Positions 1 through 8,816 of a stretch of DNA of 41,589 nt are shown one piece after another. Made by a program: the position numbers and the translations under genes. Origin of the DNA: Saprospiraceae bacterium. GTDB taxonomy: Bacteria; Bacteroidota; Bacteroidia; Chitinophagales; Saprospiraceae. Numbering within the stretch: the stretch's first letter is position 1; every line of letters starts with the position of its first letter. The notes under the pieces were generated by a model, which saw nothing but the letters and a program-made list of their open reading frames with translations, did no database searches and was not told where the DNA came from. The stretch lies in NCBI GenBank assembly GCA_022841345.1, contig JALHRR010000043.1:1-41589 (forward strand). Reading direction: 5' to 3'.

Positions 1-252
1 AAGTCAAAGGCCACCCGGACCAATTACTTTTTTTAGAGGACTACAGAGTTTTCAAACAGCTTTCTTCACATATAGATTGACAAAGGAGTGAAGATGTGTA
101 TAAACGCTAGCTTCAAAAGGGAAAGGCCGGGATAGGGTTCGCACCCAAAACTCAAAACTCACACCGGCTGTTCCCTTGCAGCTTGAGGCTTGCAGCTCGC
201 AGCTTCCCCTCCGGCTGTTCCCTTTCTAAATTCTGCCTTCTAAATTCTACCT
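1..252. other. Left-edge intergenic DNA, no gene seen
   Basis: No convincing ORF is present. The right half is low-complexity: a dispersed repeat at 130-173 (separate entry), a run of GCTTGCAGCT-like words at about 178-206, and a 14-bp unit repeated twice at 224-251 (TTCTAAATTCTGCC then TTCTAAATTCTACC) next to the stop codon of the following minus-strand gene. No T-run terminator was found. Confidence 0.6.
130..173. repeat. Dispersed intergenic repeat, copy 1
   Basis: The segment runs from GGATAGGGTTC, through CACCCA-type words and ACTCACA, to CCGGCTGTTC. A second copy lies at 3482-3526 in the same orientation. Both copies sit just 3' of minus-strand metabolic genes, in non-coding DNA. The function is unknown. 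Confidence 0.6.
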
Positions 253-1416
253 TCAATAAAAAGCTTGCTGTTTCGCCGCCATCATCCTCAGCAAAATGGA
301 ACATCGATACCGCTCCTCATGATACACATTGTACAACTGATCCAGCTTTCTGACACAGGTATCAATGCCTATTTCATCCGCCCATTGCAATAATCCCTTT
401 GGATAATTGACCCCTTTCGTCATTGCGGTATCAATATCGTCTCTGCTCGCAATCCGCAGATACATCGCATCCGCAGCTTCATTGATGAGCATGATGACAA
501 TACGCTCAACGACTAATTTGCCCAGATTCGCATCTTCAAATGGAGCCGGTTTGACTGCATCCGGGCTGTAATCATAAAATCCCTTTCCCGATTTTTTTCC
601 AAGATATCCCGCTTCTACCATTCTTTGTTGCGTGAGGGAAGGTTTGTAGCGCGCATCATAGAAGAATGCTTTGAAAACTGAGTTGCTCACTGCAAAATTA
701 ACATCATGTCCGATAAAATCCATGAGGGCAAAAGGCCCCATTTTAAAACCTCCGAGTGTGGTCATTGCCCAGTCAATGGTGGCCGGATCTGCAATTCCCT
801 CCTCATATATCCTAACCGCTTCGCCATAAAATGGTCGTGCAATCCGATTCACAATAAAGCCCGGTGTGTCCTTGACCACAACAGGAAATTTATCGCATTT
901 TCTCAGAAAATCAGCAATCTCATCTCCAAGTCCTTCCCGGGTTTGCAATGCCGGAATCACCTCTACCAATGACATCAAAAATGCCGGATTGAAAAAGTGA
1001 ATTCCAATCATCCGCTCCGGTTTTTGCAAAGCTGCAGCAATAGATGTAATCGGCAAAGAAGAAGTATTCGATGCCAGAATGCATTCATCTGAAACAATGC
1101 CCTCCAGGTCTTTAAACAATGCTTTTTTGACACCCAGATCTTCCACGATCGCTTCTATAATCAGATCACAATTTTCAAAATTGGCAGTTTTACTGATCAG
1201 GTACAATTTCCCAAATGCGGCCTCCGTCTCCTGAGCACTCATTTTGCCTTTTTCAGCCAGTTTATTCAGTCCGGATCGGATGCTTTCCTGCGCGTTGGTC
1301 AGTGCCGATTCATTTTGATCCAGCAACAAAACTTCATATCCCGAAACCAGAAAAACCTGCGCAATTCCAGCGCCCATGGCCCCTGCTCCTACTATTCCTA
1401 TTGATTTAATTTCCAT
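253..1416 (-). CDS. 3-hydroxyacyl-CoA dehydrogenase (PaaH/3-hydroxybutyryl-CoA type)
   Basis: NAD-dependent oxidation of (S)-3-hydroxyacyl-CoA to 3-ketoacyl-CoA, in beta-oxidation, butanoate or phenylacetate-type pathways in the cytoplasm. The 387-aa product opens with a Rossmann fold carrying GAGAMG (residues 10-15). SNTSSLPI lies near 117-123, and the catalytic pair is visible as His140 (GIHFFNP) and Glu152 (VEVIP). A first C-terminal 3HCDH domain starts at DTPGFIVNRI (about 182). A second, shorter 3HCDH repeat covers roughly the last 95 residues, as in PaaH-like enzymes and unlike short single-domain forms. The ATG at 1416 directly precedes the Rossmann motif. A Rieske oxygenase follows upstream on the same strand, but 570 bp of non-coding DNA separates them, so an operon is unlikely. 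The exact acyl substrate cannot be read from sequence. Confidence 0.9.
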   Translation of the reverse strand: MEIKSIGIVGAGAMGAGIAQVFLVSGYEVLLLDQNESALTNAQESIRSGLNKLAEKGKMSAQETEAAFGKLYLISKTANFENCDLIIEAIVEDLGVKKALFKDLEGIVSDECILASNTSSLPITSIAAALQKPERMIGIHFFNPAFLMSLVEVIPALQTREGLGDEIADFLRKCDKFPVVVKDTPGFIVNRIARPFYGEAVRIYEEGIADPATIDWAMTTLGGFKMGPFALMDFIGHDVNFAVSNSVFKAFFYDARYKPSLTQQRMVEAGYLGKKSGKGFYDYSPDAVKPAPFEDANLGKLVVERIVIMLINEAADAMYLRIASRDDIDTAMTKGVNYPKGLLQWADEIGIDTCVRKLDQLYNVYHEERYRCSILLRMMAAKQQAFY

Positions 1417-1987
1417 TTATGTACTTGATTTAACTTGAGTCCAATAAAACTAAACCCCTTTTTCAAATGATTACAAAAACCCTTGAAGTGGGGTTTACCC
1501 AACGATTAGCCCTGGATGAAAATCCAAGGTAAATTGTTTCGAATTCTGTTTTGTAGGAATAGGCTCCCACCTTGTAGAATAAGCCGTAAAAAATGGTTTT
1601 GAGTGAAGCGGCCAAGACCGGTACTGTGTGAGCATTCGGTACGACCAAACAGATGCAGAGATTACCTGTAAGGCAAAAACAGGAACAGCAAATGCCATGG
1701 CGAGTTTAGCGGGCTTAGCGAAACGAAAACGCATTTTTAGGCTTAGGCTACACAGTGGGCGGACTTTTTGCTTACTTTTTTGACTGCAGAAAAAAGTAAG
1801 AGCCCAGCCGGCTTGAGGCGAATTAGAAATAGCCAATTCCAATAAATTTCTGTTTAAAGTCAAAATCTATTTTTTTTATTTTCGGTTTATTAATCATAAC
1901 ATAGCCCGAATTAATCGTATTTGTTACATTTTTCAAAGAAAGTAGCAAAAATGGTGACCAAACAAGTTATTGAAGAACCAGCCGCAC
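1417..1987. other. Long intergenic region with strong hairpin; no gene accepted
   Basis: This gap holds an open frame on the minus strand (1495-1863), but its translation is rich in Ser, Lys and Phe, has no family resemblance, and crosses a perfect hairpin. The hairpin is CTTACTTTTTT at 1771-1781 pairing with AAAAAAGTAAG at 1790-1800, with loop GACTGCAG. It could act as a terminator-like or processing structure. Its style (short T/A-rich arms) recurs at 3201-3219 and 9937-9987, so this stretch is probably a dispersed non-coding repeat. Confidence 0.5.
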
Positions 1988-3094
1988 TCACGTCGCATTT
2001 ACACATTTAGTCAACATTCTGTGAAAATGATGGACGCCCTGTTCCATCGCCGGTGAAAATCTCCCACACTGATACAATCTCGAACGAATCCCTCTTTCCA
2101 CACTTTCCACCACCGCCTCATCTTCCATTTCTGTTTGATGAAGATCAGCTCCCGCACCCTGATTCACCAGAGAAGCATCCCAAACATAAGTGTGAAAATC
2201 TACTTTTGTTTTATTGACTGCCTGCGGATACACCACATTCATCGATAATCCCCATGGATAAAAATTGAACATGATATTCGGAAAAAGCCAAAAGTAATAA
2301 GCCGCCACCTGTTTACCAAAATCCGGCGAACTTTCCGGTAATTCAAATACCACTTCTCCAGGTTTTGCAATTCCCGTTTGCAACACTCCTCCCTCAAACA
2401 GATGGGTCTCATACTGCGCCACATCCAGCGCTTGTGTCAAGCCCGGATGAACAAACGGAATATGAAATCCCTCCAAAAAATTGTCACAATACAATGCCCA
2501 ATGTGCATTGATCGAATATGTCTTGCTCCGCGATGAATCGTATTCCATTTTGTCTAATGGAAATGACTTAATCCACGGATTCATCCCTGAAATAAATGTC
2601 TTAAAGTCCACCGAGGGCTCTAAAGAAGCAAACAATAATCCATGCCAGTTCTCAAAACTGACTGAAGGAAGATGATCACATTTTGATGGAAAATCTTCCA
2701 TCCCCTTCGTATGCGGCATATGCTTAAATGTTCCATCCAACTCAAACCGACGCCCGTGATAACTGCACCTGATTTCTCTGCAAGGCATAGGCTCATTAGC
2801 CAGAATATTCCCCCTGTGCGTACAGACATTTGACAACAAATGTGTTTTCCCATTATTATCTTTGGAAAATATCAGTGGTTCATCCAGCAATTCCGGCATG
2901 AATTCCACCGGAAAAACTCCCGTCCCTTCCGGCAAATCTTGTTCATTTCCCACCCATTGCCAGGAAGGAACAAAAACCCTTTCCTTCATCAGATCAAACA
3001 ATGATTCTGAGCTATACGCTTTTCCAGGCAATGTATTTGCTCTTGCAATATTCCGGTCTATCCGGGGTAGTATTTTGTGTTTTCTTCCTCCCAT
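1988..3094 (-). CDS. Rieske [2Fe-2S] ring-hydroxylating-type oxygenase, alpha subunit
   Basis: Catalytic component of a Rieske non-heme iron oxygenase (368 aa, cytoplasmic). The Rieske cluster ligands are Cys91, His93, Cys110 and His113 (CTHRG and CSYHG). The catalytic domain shows DNFLEGFHIPFVHPG, supplying bridging Asp204 and iron ligands His211 and His216. EDEAVVESVERG near residues 325-336 resembles the choline/carnitine-type branch of the family, where this region carries the acidic ligand. No beta subunit or reductase gene is adjacent, so electrons must come from a partner elsewhere. The substrate is unknown: an aromatic compound, a quaternary amine or another small molecule are all possible. 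The ATG at 3094 gives a normal-length N-terminus before the Rieske domain. Confidence 0.85.
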   Translation of the reverse strand: MGGRKHKILPRIDRNIARANTLPGKAYSSESLFDLMKERVFVPSWQWVGNEQDLPEGTGVFPVEFMPELLDEPLIFSKDNNGKTHLLSNVCTHRGNILANEPMPCREIRCSYHGRRFELDGTFKHMPHTKGMEDFPSKCDHLPSVSFENWHGLLFASLEPSVDFKTFISGMNPWIKSFPLDKMEYDSSRSKTYSINAHWALYCDNFLEGFHIPFVHPGLTQALDVAQYETHLFEGGVLQTGIAKPGEVVFELPESSPDFGKQVAAYYFWLFPNIMFNFYPWGLSMNVVYPQAVNKTKVDFHTYVWDASLVNQGAGADLHQTEMEDEAVVESVERGIRSRLYQCGRFSPAMEQGVHHFHRMLTKCVNAT

Positions 3095-3160
3095 TTTTCT
3101 CTATTTTTTCAGTTATCAACTGTAACGGTTGCAACTATCAAGCGGCTTAGGAGTAGTCCC

Positions 3161-3305
3161 GGTGACACCTCTGCACGGCTGCGCCTGGCAGAGGTGACGT
3201 CTTTTTGCTCCGCAAAAAGGTGACGCCTGCGCAATTTATTTGCGGCTACGCCACAAATAAATTTTGCAGGTGACAGCTAGCGCTCAAGACGGGCAGGCAG
3301 GTCAC
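3161..3305. repeat. Hairpin array punctuated by GGTGAC
   Basis: GGTGAC occurs at 3161, 3193, 3219 and 3269, with a variant GGTCAC at 3300. Between successive copies lie three different hairpins: CACCTCTGC (3166-3174) with GCAGAGGTG (3188-3196); CTTTTTGC (3201-3208) with GCAAAAAG (3212-3219); and an imperfect 16-bp stem, 3227-3242 with 3254-3269. The stem sequences differ, but each is bordered by the same hexamer. No coding potential is seen. Confidence 0.65.
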
Positions 3306-3431
3306 AGCTCTTACATTCTTTTACGACTCAAACGGGGCTCACACCAATTCCCGCGGCTTTAACTCACCCCCAACTACTCTCTTTTGAAGTGAGGGGAGCA
3401 AATCTAGTGCAAATAAGCTGTTTTCTTACAC

Positions 3432-3473
3432 CACACCCACACCCACACCCACACCCACACTCACACTCACACT
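3432..3473. repeat. Hexanucleotide microsatellite, 7 units
   Basis: Four copies of CACACC are followed by three of CACACT, in perfect register. The tract lies in non-coding DNA 3' of ppc. Such tracts can vary in length by slippage. No gene lies close enough for obvious phase variation. Confidence 0.9.
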
Positions 3474-3481
3474 CTATTTTA

Positions 3482-3526
3482 GGGATAGGGTTCACACCCA
3501 CACCCACAACTCACACCCGGCTGTTC
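3482..3526. repeat. Dispersed intergenic repeat, copy 2
   Basis: Same layout as the copy at 130-173: GGGATAGGGTTC, CACCCA words, ACTCACA, CCGGCTGTTC. This copy directly follows the CACACC microsatellite, and its inner part is expanded with CACACCCA words. That suggests the microsatellite grew out of the repeat. Confidence 0.6.
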
Positions 3527-3571
3527 AAATGGCTGTTCCAAATCTGAAACCTGACAGCTGAAATCTGAAAT

Positions 3572-3630
3572 CGTAAGTGCCCGCCGCACCATCTCACAAT
3601 ATAATCTCTCCCTCCGTGCGGGCACTTACG
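3572..3630. repeat. 13-bp inverted repeat overlapping the ppc stop codon
   Basis: CGTAAGTGCCCGC (3572-3584) is the exact reverse complement of GCGGGCACTTACG (3618-3630). The right arm contains the ppc stop codon (3626-3628) and last coding bases. The 33-nt loop and absence of a T-run argue against a simple intrinsic terminator. It may be a 3'-end mRNA stabiliser or the footprint of a mobile element. Confidence 0.6.
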
Positions 3631-6202
3631 CCGCGTTTCTCGCCGCATTTATTATCCCAAACATACACCTCATTATCAATCTCTTCATCGTTTCTGCTCT
3701 TTCATTACTCAGGTTTCCATTCCGGATCCGCTGTAATGCATATTGCTGAATCGTGATCAGCGGCAAAACAATTCGCTCTCTCAGTTTTATGGATTCCCGC
3801 GATAATGGATTGTCTTCCAGTAATATTTTTTGCCCGGCAACTTCGAGTATCATGTTGCAAGATCGCTCAAATTCATCCTTCAGAATATGCCAGAATTCAG
3901 AAAAAGTCTCATCCTTACCCAGATAAGCCGTCACCGGAAAATATGACTTGGCCAGTGATTGCATACTATTGCCCAACAATGCTCTGAAGAAGAGAGAATC
4001 CTTGTACAGTTGCTTCACGTCCTCCAGTTTTCCTTCCTTTTTCCATTTTTCAAAAGTTTCACCCACTCCATAATATCCAGGAACATTTTGCTTCATCTGC
4101 GCCCAGGAACCTACAAAAGGAATCGCCCGAAGGTCCTTGAAACTAAGCGCTTCCCCAGCATTTCTTTTTACAGGTCGTGAGCCGATATTCGTCTCTCCAA
4201 ACCATTGAAGCGGAGTAGCGATTGCCAGATAATCCACAAACTGATCGTGAGATTTCAATGCCAGATAAGATTGATAACTCTCCTCTGCCAATGCATCCAT
4301 CAGCGCCCGCTCTTCATCTGACCACTTGCGCTGCCGGGATTCAAACAATTTATTTTCAAGACTCGCAGACAGCAATTGCTCCAGATTGTATTTGCAGGAC
4401 ACAGGCTTTCCAAAATTTGCACTGATCGTCTGTCCCTGCACTGTCAGTTGGATTTCAGTAGATTCAATTTCATTTCCCTGAGCAGCGTAGTAGTCGTGTG
4501 TGTTTCCTCCTCCTCTCGCCGGAGGGCCTCCCCTGCCGTCGAAGAAAACAACCATCACATCATACTTCCTCGAAATTTTCGTCAATGCCTCCTTAGCTAC
4601 AAAAATCCCCCAGTTTGCCTTGAGATATCCCCCGTCTTTAGTTCCGTCGGAGAAACCCAGCATAATCGTTTGCTTTCCTTCCCTTTGCGTCAAATGCTCT
4701 CTGTATTCCGGAATTTCATACAATTTTGCCATAGCTGCGGGTGCTTCCTGCAGATCAGAAATCGACTCAAACAGCGGCACAATATCCATAGGCAGCGGAC
4801 TATCCTGCGGGAAAAATCCCTTCAGCATTTTATACACTTCGATGACCTCTATCGCCTTACCGGCATTGCTGATGATATAGCGGTGACAGCCCTCTTCACC
4901 ATTGTGCATCTGGATTTGTCTGATGCCACGAATGATTTCAAATTGCTCCTGCACCATCTCAGAATCGCGGCAATATTGAGTAATATCCTCATTGAATGCC
5001 ATCAGGTATTTGATTTGCTCATCTTCAGACCAGGCATTGTATTCCTCAGGAGCCACAGATTTGCCATCCTCATGAGCAGCCTTCAGAATTTCAGTCCAGA
5101 TTTTTCTGTGCCTTCCGCTCTCCTGTCTGATATCCAGCGTCGCCATGAAAAATCCGAAAATTCTCACTTTCAGCACCAGTCTGTCCATCAGGTCCAGGAA
5201 CAATCCATCGTGATCATTCACCAGAATCATTCTCGCTTTGTAGAGATCATTCAGCAAATCTTCCGCCGACACATAGGCCATTTGAGGATCCCCGTAGACC
5301 CCACTATATATTTTTTGTTCTATCAGCAGCATCAGCTCATCCACCCCTTTGAATGTCAGTCTGCGTCGCAGGATGCGGATATCGCGGTAGTAGCATTTCA
5401 ATGCCACATCCCTGAGTTTACGCGAGACATCCAGTGTGATTTCAGGTGTGACGAATGGATTCCCGTCCCTGTCTCCCCCCGGCCAAAACCCGATCCGTAT
5501 CAGTTCAGGATTGGACCAGTTCATCGGATCTATCCCGGTTTTATCCAGCAGTTCCGCCACGAGGCCCGACACGGCAGTATAAAACACATTTTCCAGATAC
5601 CAGATCAGATTCACCGCCTCATCCAGCGGAGTCGGTTTCTTTTTATTGAGAAAGGGCGTCTTTCCAAGTTGTTGTAGCAGCAGATCGATATGCGGCAGAT
5701 TGGAATCCCGGATCGCCTTCTCCAGATCCGTCAATATCGCCAGCACAGGACCCGGATAAAACTGCGTCGGATGTGCCGTCAGCACCACACGAATGCGGCA
5801 TTTATTCAGTTCCTCCAGCAGCTGAGCATCCTTGCCAGCGGTGCGCACCCTGCTCTTCAGCTCATTGAATGAGCCCCTGCCCGACACATCATTAATCTGT
5901 TCAAATGACGCATCCTCGACCGAGTCAAACAGCACCACCTGCCGTTCGATATATTGAATAAACTGAAAAAACAAATCATCCTGATCCTTCTCCGGAATCT
6001 GAGGCAGATAATCCGCAAAGAAGCGCTCCACAGCATCGATCGGATCTTCCGATTTCTGATACGTCTCCCTGCATATTTGTTCAAAAATAGGAAGCCAGGT
6101 CCCCGTCCGGTATATCCCTTTGAAGGGCAGATTGAGAAAGAGGCTGTTATACAGTATATACTTGAGTTTTACCTGCCGGAATTTTTCTTCGATGAGTGTC
6201 AT
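3626..6202 (-). CDS. ppc: Phosphoenolpyruvate carboxylase
   Basis: Anaplerotic enzyme making oxaloacetate from PEP and bicarbonate (858 aa, cytoplasmic homotetramer in the family). Signature motifs: VLTAHPTQ with catalytic His144; GFWPGGDRDGNP at 239-249; the lysine/arginine motif LGFSDGTKDGG at 515-525; and the glycine-rich FFDGRGGPPARGGG loop at 553-566. FVGSWAQMKQNVPGYYG follows in the C-terminal half. The last residues read INAARNAA where many homologues end RNTG, so the conserved Arg-Asn is kept but the terminal Gly is replaced by Ala. Length is slightly below the roughly 880-930 aa usual in proteobacteria. It appears monocistronic: the next minus-strand gene (Rieske) is about 530 bp away, and upstream DNA holds the GC-rich block at 6325. 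Confidence 0.97.
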   Translation of the reverse strand: MTLIEEKFRQVKLKYILYNSLFLNLPFKGIYRTGTWLPIFEQICRETYQKSEDPIDAVERFFADYLPQIPEKDQDDLFFQFIQYIERQVVLFDSVEDASFEQINDVSGRGSFNELKSRVRTAGKDAQLLEELNKCRIRVVLTAHPTQFYPGPVLAILTDLEKAIRDSNLPHIDLLLQQLGKTPFLNKKKPTPLDEAVNLIWYLENVFYTAVSGLVAELLDKTGIDPMNWSNPELIRIGFWPGGDRDGNPFVTPEITLDVSRKLRDVALKCYYRDIRILRRRLTFKGVDELMLLIEQKIYSGVYGDPQMAYVSAEDLLNDLYKARMILVNDHDGLFLDLMDRLVLKVRIFGFFMATLDIRQESGRHRKIWTEILKAAHEDGKSVAPEEYNAWSEDEQIKYLMAFNEDITQYCRDSEMVQEQFEIIRGIRQIQMHNGEEGCHRYIISNAGKAIEVIEVYKMLKGFFPQDSPLPMDIVPLFESISDLQEAPAAMAKLYEIPEYREHLTQREGKQTIMLGFSDGTKDGGYLKANWGIFVAKEALTKISRKYDVMVVFFDGRGGPPARGGGNTHDYYAAQGNEIESTEIQLTVQGQTISANFGKPVSCKYNLEQLLSASLENKLFESRQRKWSDEERALMDALAEESYQSYLALKSHDQFVDYLAIATPLQWFGETNIGSRPVKRNAGEALSFKDLRAIPFVGSWAQMKQNVPGYYGVGETFEKWKKEGKLEDVKQLYKDSLFFRALLGNSMQSLAKSYFPVTAYLGKDETFSEFWHILKDEFERSCNMILEVAGQKILLEDNPLSRESIKLRERIVLPLITIQQYALQRIRNGNLSNERAETMKRLIMRCMFGIINAARNAA

Positions 6203-6324
6203 GCCTTGAGTTTTGATTGCAATCAGATGCCGAAAATAAAGATGTTTCCCCGCAATCCCCTCATATCCCGGCTTAATTTGCAGATAAAAAATAGGATGGG
6301 CGGGTGGAGGAGGATTGTTATTTG

Positions 6325-6475
6325 GGCGTCACCCTCCCTCGCATTCGTGCGGGGGCACTCATGCTCAGTCGGGTCGCTATGTTCCGGGGCTCGCTGTTCG
6401 CTCGGCCTCGACTCCGCTGCGCTGCGTCGAGTCTGGCTCTTCGAGCCACCCCTGCACAGCGCTGACGCGGGGGAG
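6325..6475. other. GC-rich, hairpin-rich non-coding block
   Basis: This stretch is far more GC-rich than its surroundings and contains nested inverted repeats, such as TCGACTCCGCTGCGCTGCGT followed by CGAG, and GGCTCTTCGAGCC. It also has imperfect direct words (GGTCGCTATGTTC, GGCTCGCTGTTC). A minus-strand frame (6223-6531) crosses it, but its Arg/Ser/Pro/Glu-rich translation is a by-product of composition. It is probably a dispersed intergenic repeat lying upstream of ppc. Confidence 0.5.
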
Positions 6476-6558
6476 CAGATACTAGATTTGTCCTCAAAAG
6501 AAATTAGATTCTTGATTTTGATGAATAGCAAAGCAGAATTTACATTAGGTTGAATATA

Positions 6559-6872
6559 TTGCAGCTGGGAGAGAGCTGAAACTGAGTTTTAAGTAGCAAA
6601 GGACTAGAACGCTTGCTAATAAATAAGCAAGACCAAAAGCAGTTCCCAATTGGTTCTGCCAATTTATTGGCAGAGTCTTGCAGCCGGTTGAGAGCTGAAA
6701 CTGAGTTTTAAGTAGCAAACGAGTAGAGAACTTGCTAATAAATTAGCAAGACCAAATGCAAGTTCCATTTGGTTCTGCCAATTTATTGGCAGAGTCCTGC
6801 AGCCGGTAGAGAGCTGAAACTGAGTTTTAAGAAGCGAAGGACTAGAGAGCTTGCTAATAAATTAGCAAGACC
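6559..6872. repeat. Palindrome-ended element, left array (units 1-3)
   Basis: Three direct, head-to-tail copies with a 119-bp period (102-bp element plus 17-bp spacer). Complete units are at 6652-6753 and 6771-6872. Unit 1 (about 6559-6634) lacks its left palindrome. Each complete unit starts GGT plus palindrome A (TCTGCCAATTTATTGGCAGA; 6655-6674, 6774-6793) and ends with palindrome B (CTTGCTAATAAATTAGCAAG; 6731-6750, 6850-6869) plus ACC. The core contains GAGAGCTGAAACTGAGTTTT. A and B are inverted copies of one motif differing at three paired positions, all compensatory transitions. There is no ORF inside. Confidence 0.9.
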
Positions 6873-6974
6873 TAATACAGAGATTTAACGGAAAGAATAG
6901 TTTATTTGATTAGTAGCCATCTTTTATTCCGGGAAAATCCAGTTAACAAAAAAAGCTGGCAACATTCTCCCCTT

Positions 6975-7076
6975 GGTTCTGCCAATTTATTGGCAGAGTC
7001 CTGTAGCCGGTAGAGAGCTGAAACTGAGTTTTAAGGAGCAAACGAACAGAGAGCTTGCCAATAAATTAGCAAGACC
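6975..7076. repeat. Palindrome-ended element, unit 4
   Basis: A fourth direct copy, again 102 bp, separated from unit 3 by a unique 102-bp segment (6873-6974). Palindrome A (6978-6997) is perfect. Palindrome B (7054-7073) carries one mismatch (CTTGCC instead of CTTGCT). It lies immediately upstream of the DUF3843-like gene and may provide or insulate its promoter region. Confidence 0.9.
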
Positions 7077-7212
7077 AAAAATCAATCAACAAATCTCAAG
7101 TAATCGATTTCTTAAGAATCTCAGCAGAATAAAATCTGTAAATTTAACCCGGAAAATATTTAACAATCTCCCCTTCCATTTATGGCGGCAGGGTTTTAAG
7201 ATTTCAAATTGT

Positions 7213-8816
7213 ATGGATCAAAGAATATTCATAAAAGACTGGTTAGAATTAAAACCTTATGACAAACAAACGATCACTGACATTTATTATCTCAGGATTT
7301 GCAATGAAGTTAAAAGAGCGATCATGTCAAATAAGTATTCTCCGGTTATAGAAGAGTATTTAAATAGAAAGAAAATTGACATGTTTTCCTGCTTTTTAAC
7401 TTCCTATTTGGAAGATTTAATCTCGGACACCGGCATCTTCAATGCATTCGCTAATGCACATCAGAGATTATACCAAAAACAAATTCCTTTTTATGATTTG
7501 GATGAGTATTATGAAGGAGAAATAAATCATCAGGACATCTGTTTTCTCATCTGGTATTTTCTCAATACGGTGCAGGAAGAAGTATTCATCTCTCCTTACA
7601 ATGATTTCATAGTAGAATTAGCTGGAGCAATAATGAATACTTTTGACAAAGCCTGGGAGAATGCCCCGGAGAATGAATATTTAAAATCGTTTTACCAAAT
7701 AGACGAAAATGAAGAAGACTATTATGTTGCACGCAGGTTGATTGATAATGTGTTATTTAAAACATATCTGTTTTATCCGGATACATTCTTAAGACTACAA
7801 AAACAGGAATTCAAATTAATAGAATACAAGATGCATGATGAAAACATTCTGACATTCCTGAATGAAAACAGAGATAACAATCTGCATGATAACTATACGC
7901 GACTATTAAGTCTTAAAGGCAAAGAATGGGTCTCAGAATTATTAGGCAATAATCATCTTCTCAGTCCGGGAATTTTTAGATCTATCACAAAAAATAACCG
8001 GATACTTCCTGTATAAAGGACAGGACAACAGCAACATCTTTATTGAGCATATTGCATCCGGAAAAAGATTTGATTTAACAAAGAAATCTTTTGACCATTC
8101 GAATTCTTTAGATGAAGTAGATACGATTATGTTCCTGGGTATTTCACGATGGAAACAGGAATGGTGGTTTTCCGGCACGTATTTTAGACAAGTTTTTAAC
8201 CCTGATTTAATCCTTGATGAAAAGAATTCATTTGAAAGCAGAAAGGAAGTAGCCTTCCTGGACCACAAAAAAGATGTTGCTACGAAAATACTTCAATCCC
8301 AATTGGAAGCATTTAAGCAATGTAACAATGGTTCACAAATAGCATTTTTACCCAAAACGAGCATTCAGGAATTTTATCAAAACTATTCTGAATATTACAA
8401 TTCTACTTTAGATCTTCCGGAAGAGGAAATTAAAGCGGCAAATCAAAGATTAAAAGATGCTGGTTTTTTTAATACAAAAAAAGGAGAAAATATCTTTCCC
8501 GAAGCAGCAGAGACTGGATTAGTTTTTTTTCAATCCAAGTGGAGGATGTGAGTTCGGATTCTTTATAAATTCTGCATTTCCAATGGCTTCAAACCCCTAT
8601 TTTAATGAAGCTGATAGTGAAGAACATCTGATGATTTTATTAATGAATGAAGGACTATCTGCTGAATTGGCTTATTATTGTATTGACAATTGTAAAAATG
8701 AATTATCTTTTTTCAGGGAAGGGATTGGCTACAGATACCTGGCCGACATTGATTTTTTATTGAGATTTTGGAAAAAAACTAATTATCATACCACACCATC
8801 AATAACGCTTTCCTGA
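7213..8816 (+). pseudogene. DUF3843-like protein, broken by two +1 homopolymer shifts
   Basis: The first frame (ATG at 7213) encodes MDQRIFIKDWLELKPYD and runs to a stop at 8016. Removing one A from the A6 run at 7989-7994 joins it to a second frame reading ITGYFLYKGQDNSN, which runs to 8551. Removing one T from the T8 run at 8523-8530 joins that to a third frame reading FNPSGGCEFGFFINSAFP, which ends at 8816. The repaired product would be about 533 aa. The N-terminal IKDWL..KPY and C-terminal NP.GG.E..F.IN.AFP motifs recall DUF3843, a Bacteroidota family of unknown function; this assignment is from memory. Neighbouring genes are intact despite many A/T runs, which favours real decay over sequencing error. 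The gene lies exactly between two palindrome-ended repeat arrays. No function can be assigned. Confidence 0.75.

Noticed and set aside
1495-1863. 122-aa minus-strand open frame
   Set aside because: No family pattern; it crosses a perfect hairpin and repeat-like DNA, and is more likely a chance frame in an intergenic repeat.
4376-5677. 433-aa plus-strand open frame
   Set aside because: It lies entirely opposite ppc, whose motifs are unmistakable. It is an antisense shadow with low-complexity His/Arg/Phe content.
6223-6531. 102-aa minus-strand open frame rich in Arg, Ser and Pro
   Set aside because: It coincides with the GC-rich hairpin block; its composition reflects that block and no domain is seen.
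6973-7212. N-terminal 80 residues of the frame starting at 6973
   Set aside because: It opens on a TTG next to repeat unit 4 and translates the repeat. The conserved protein start is the ATG at 7213.
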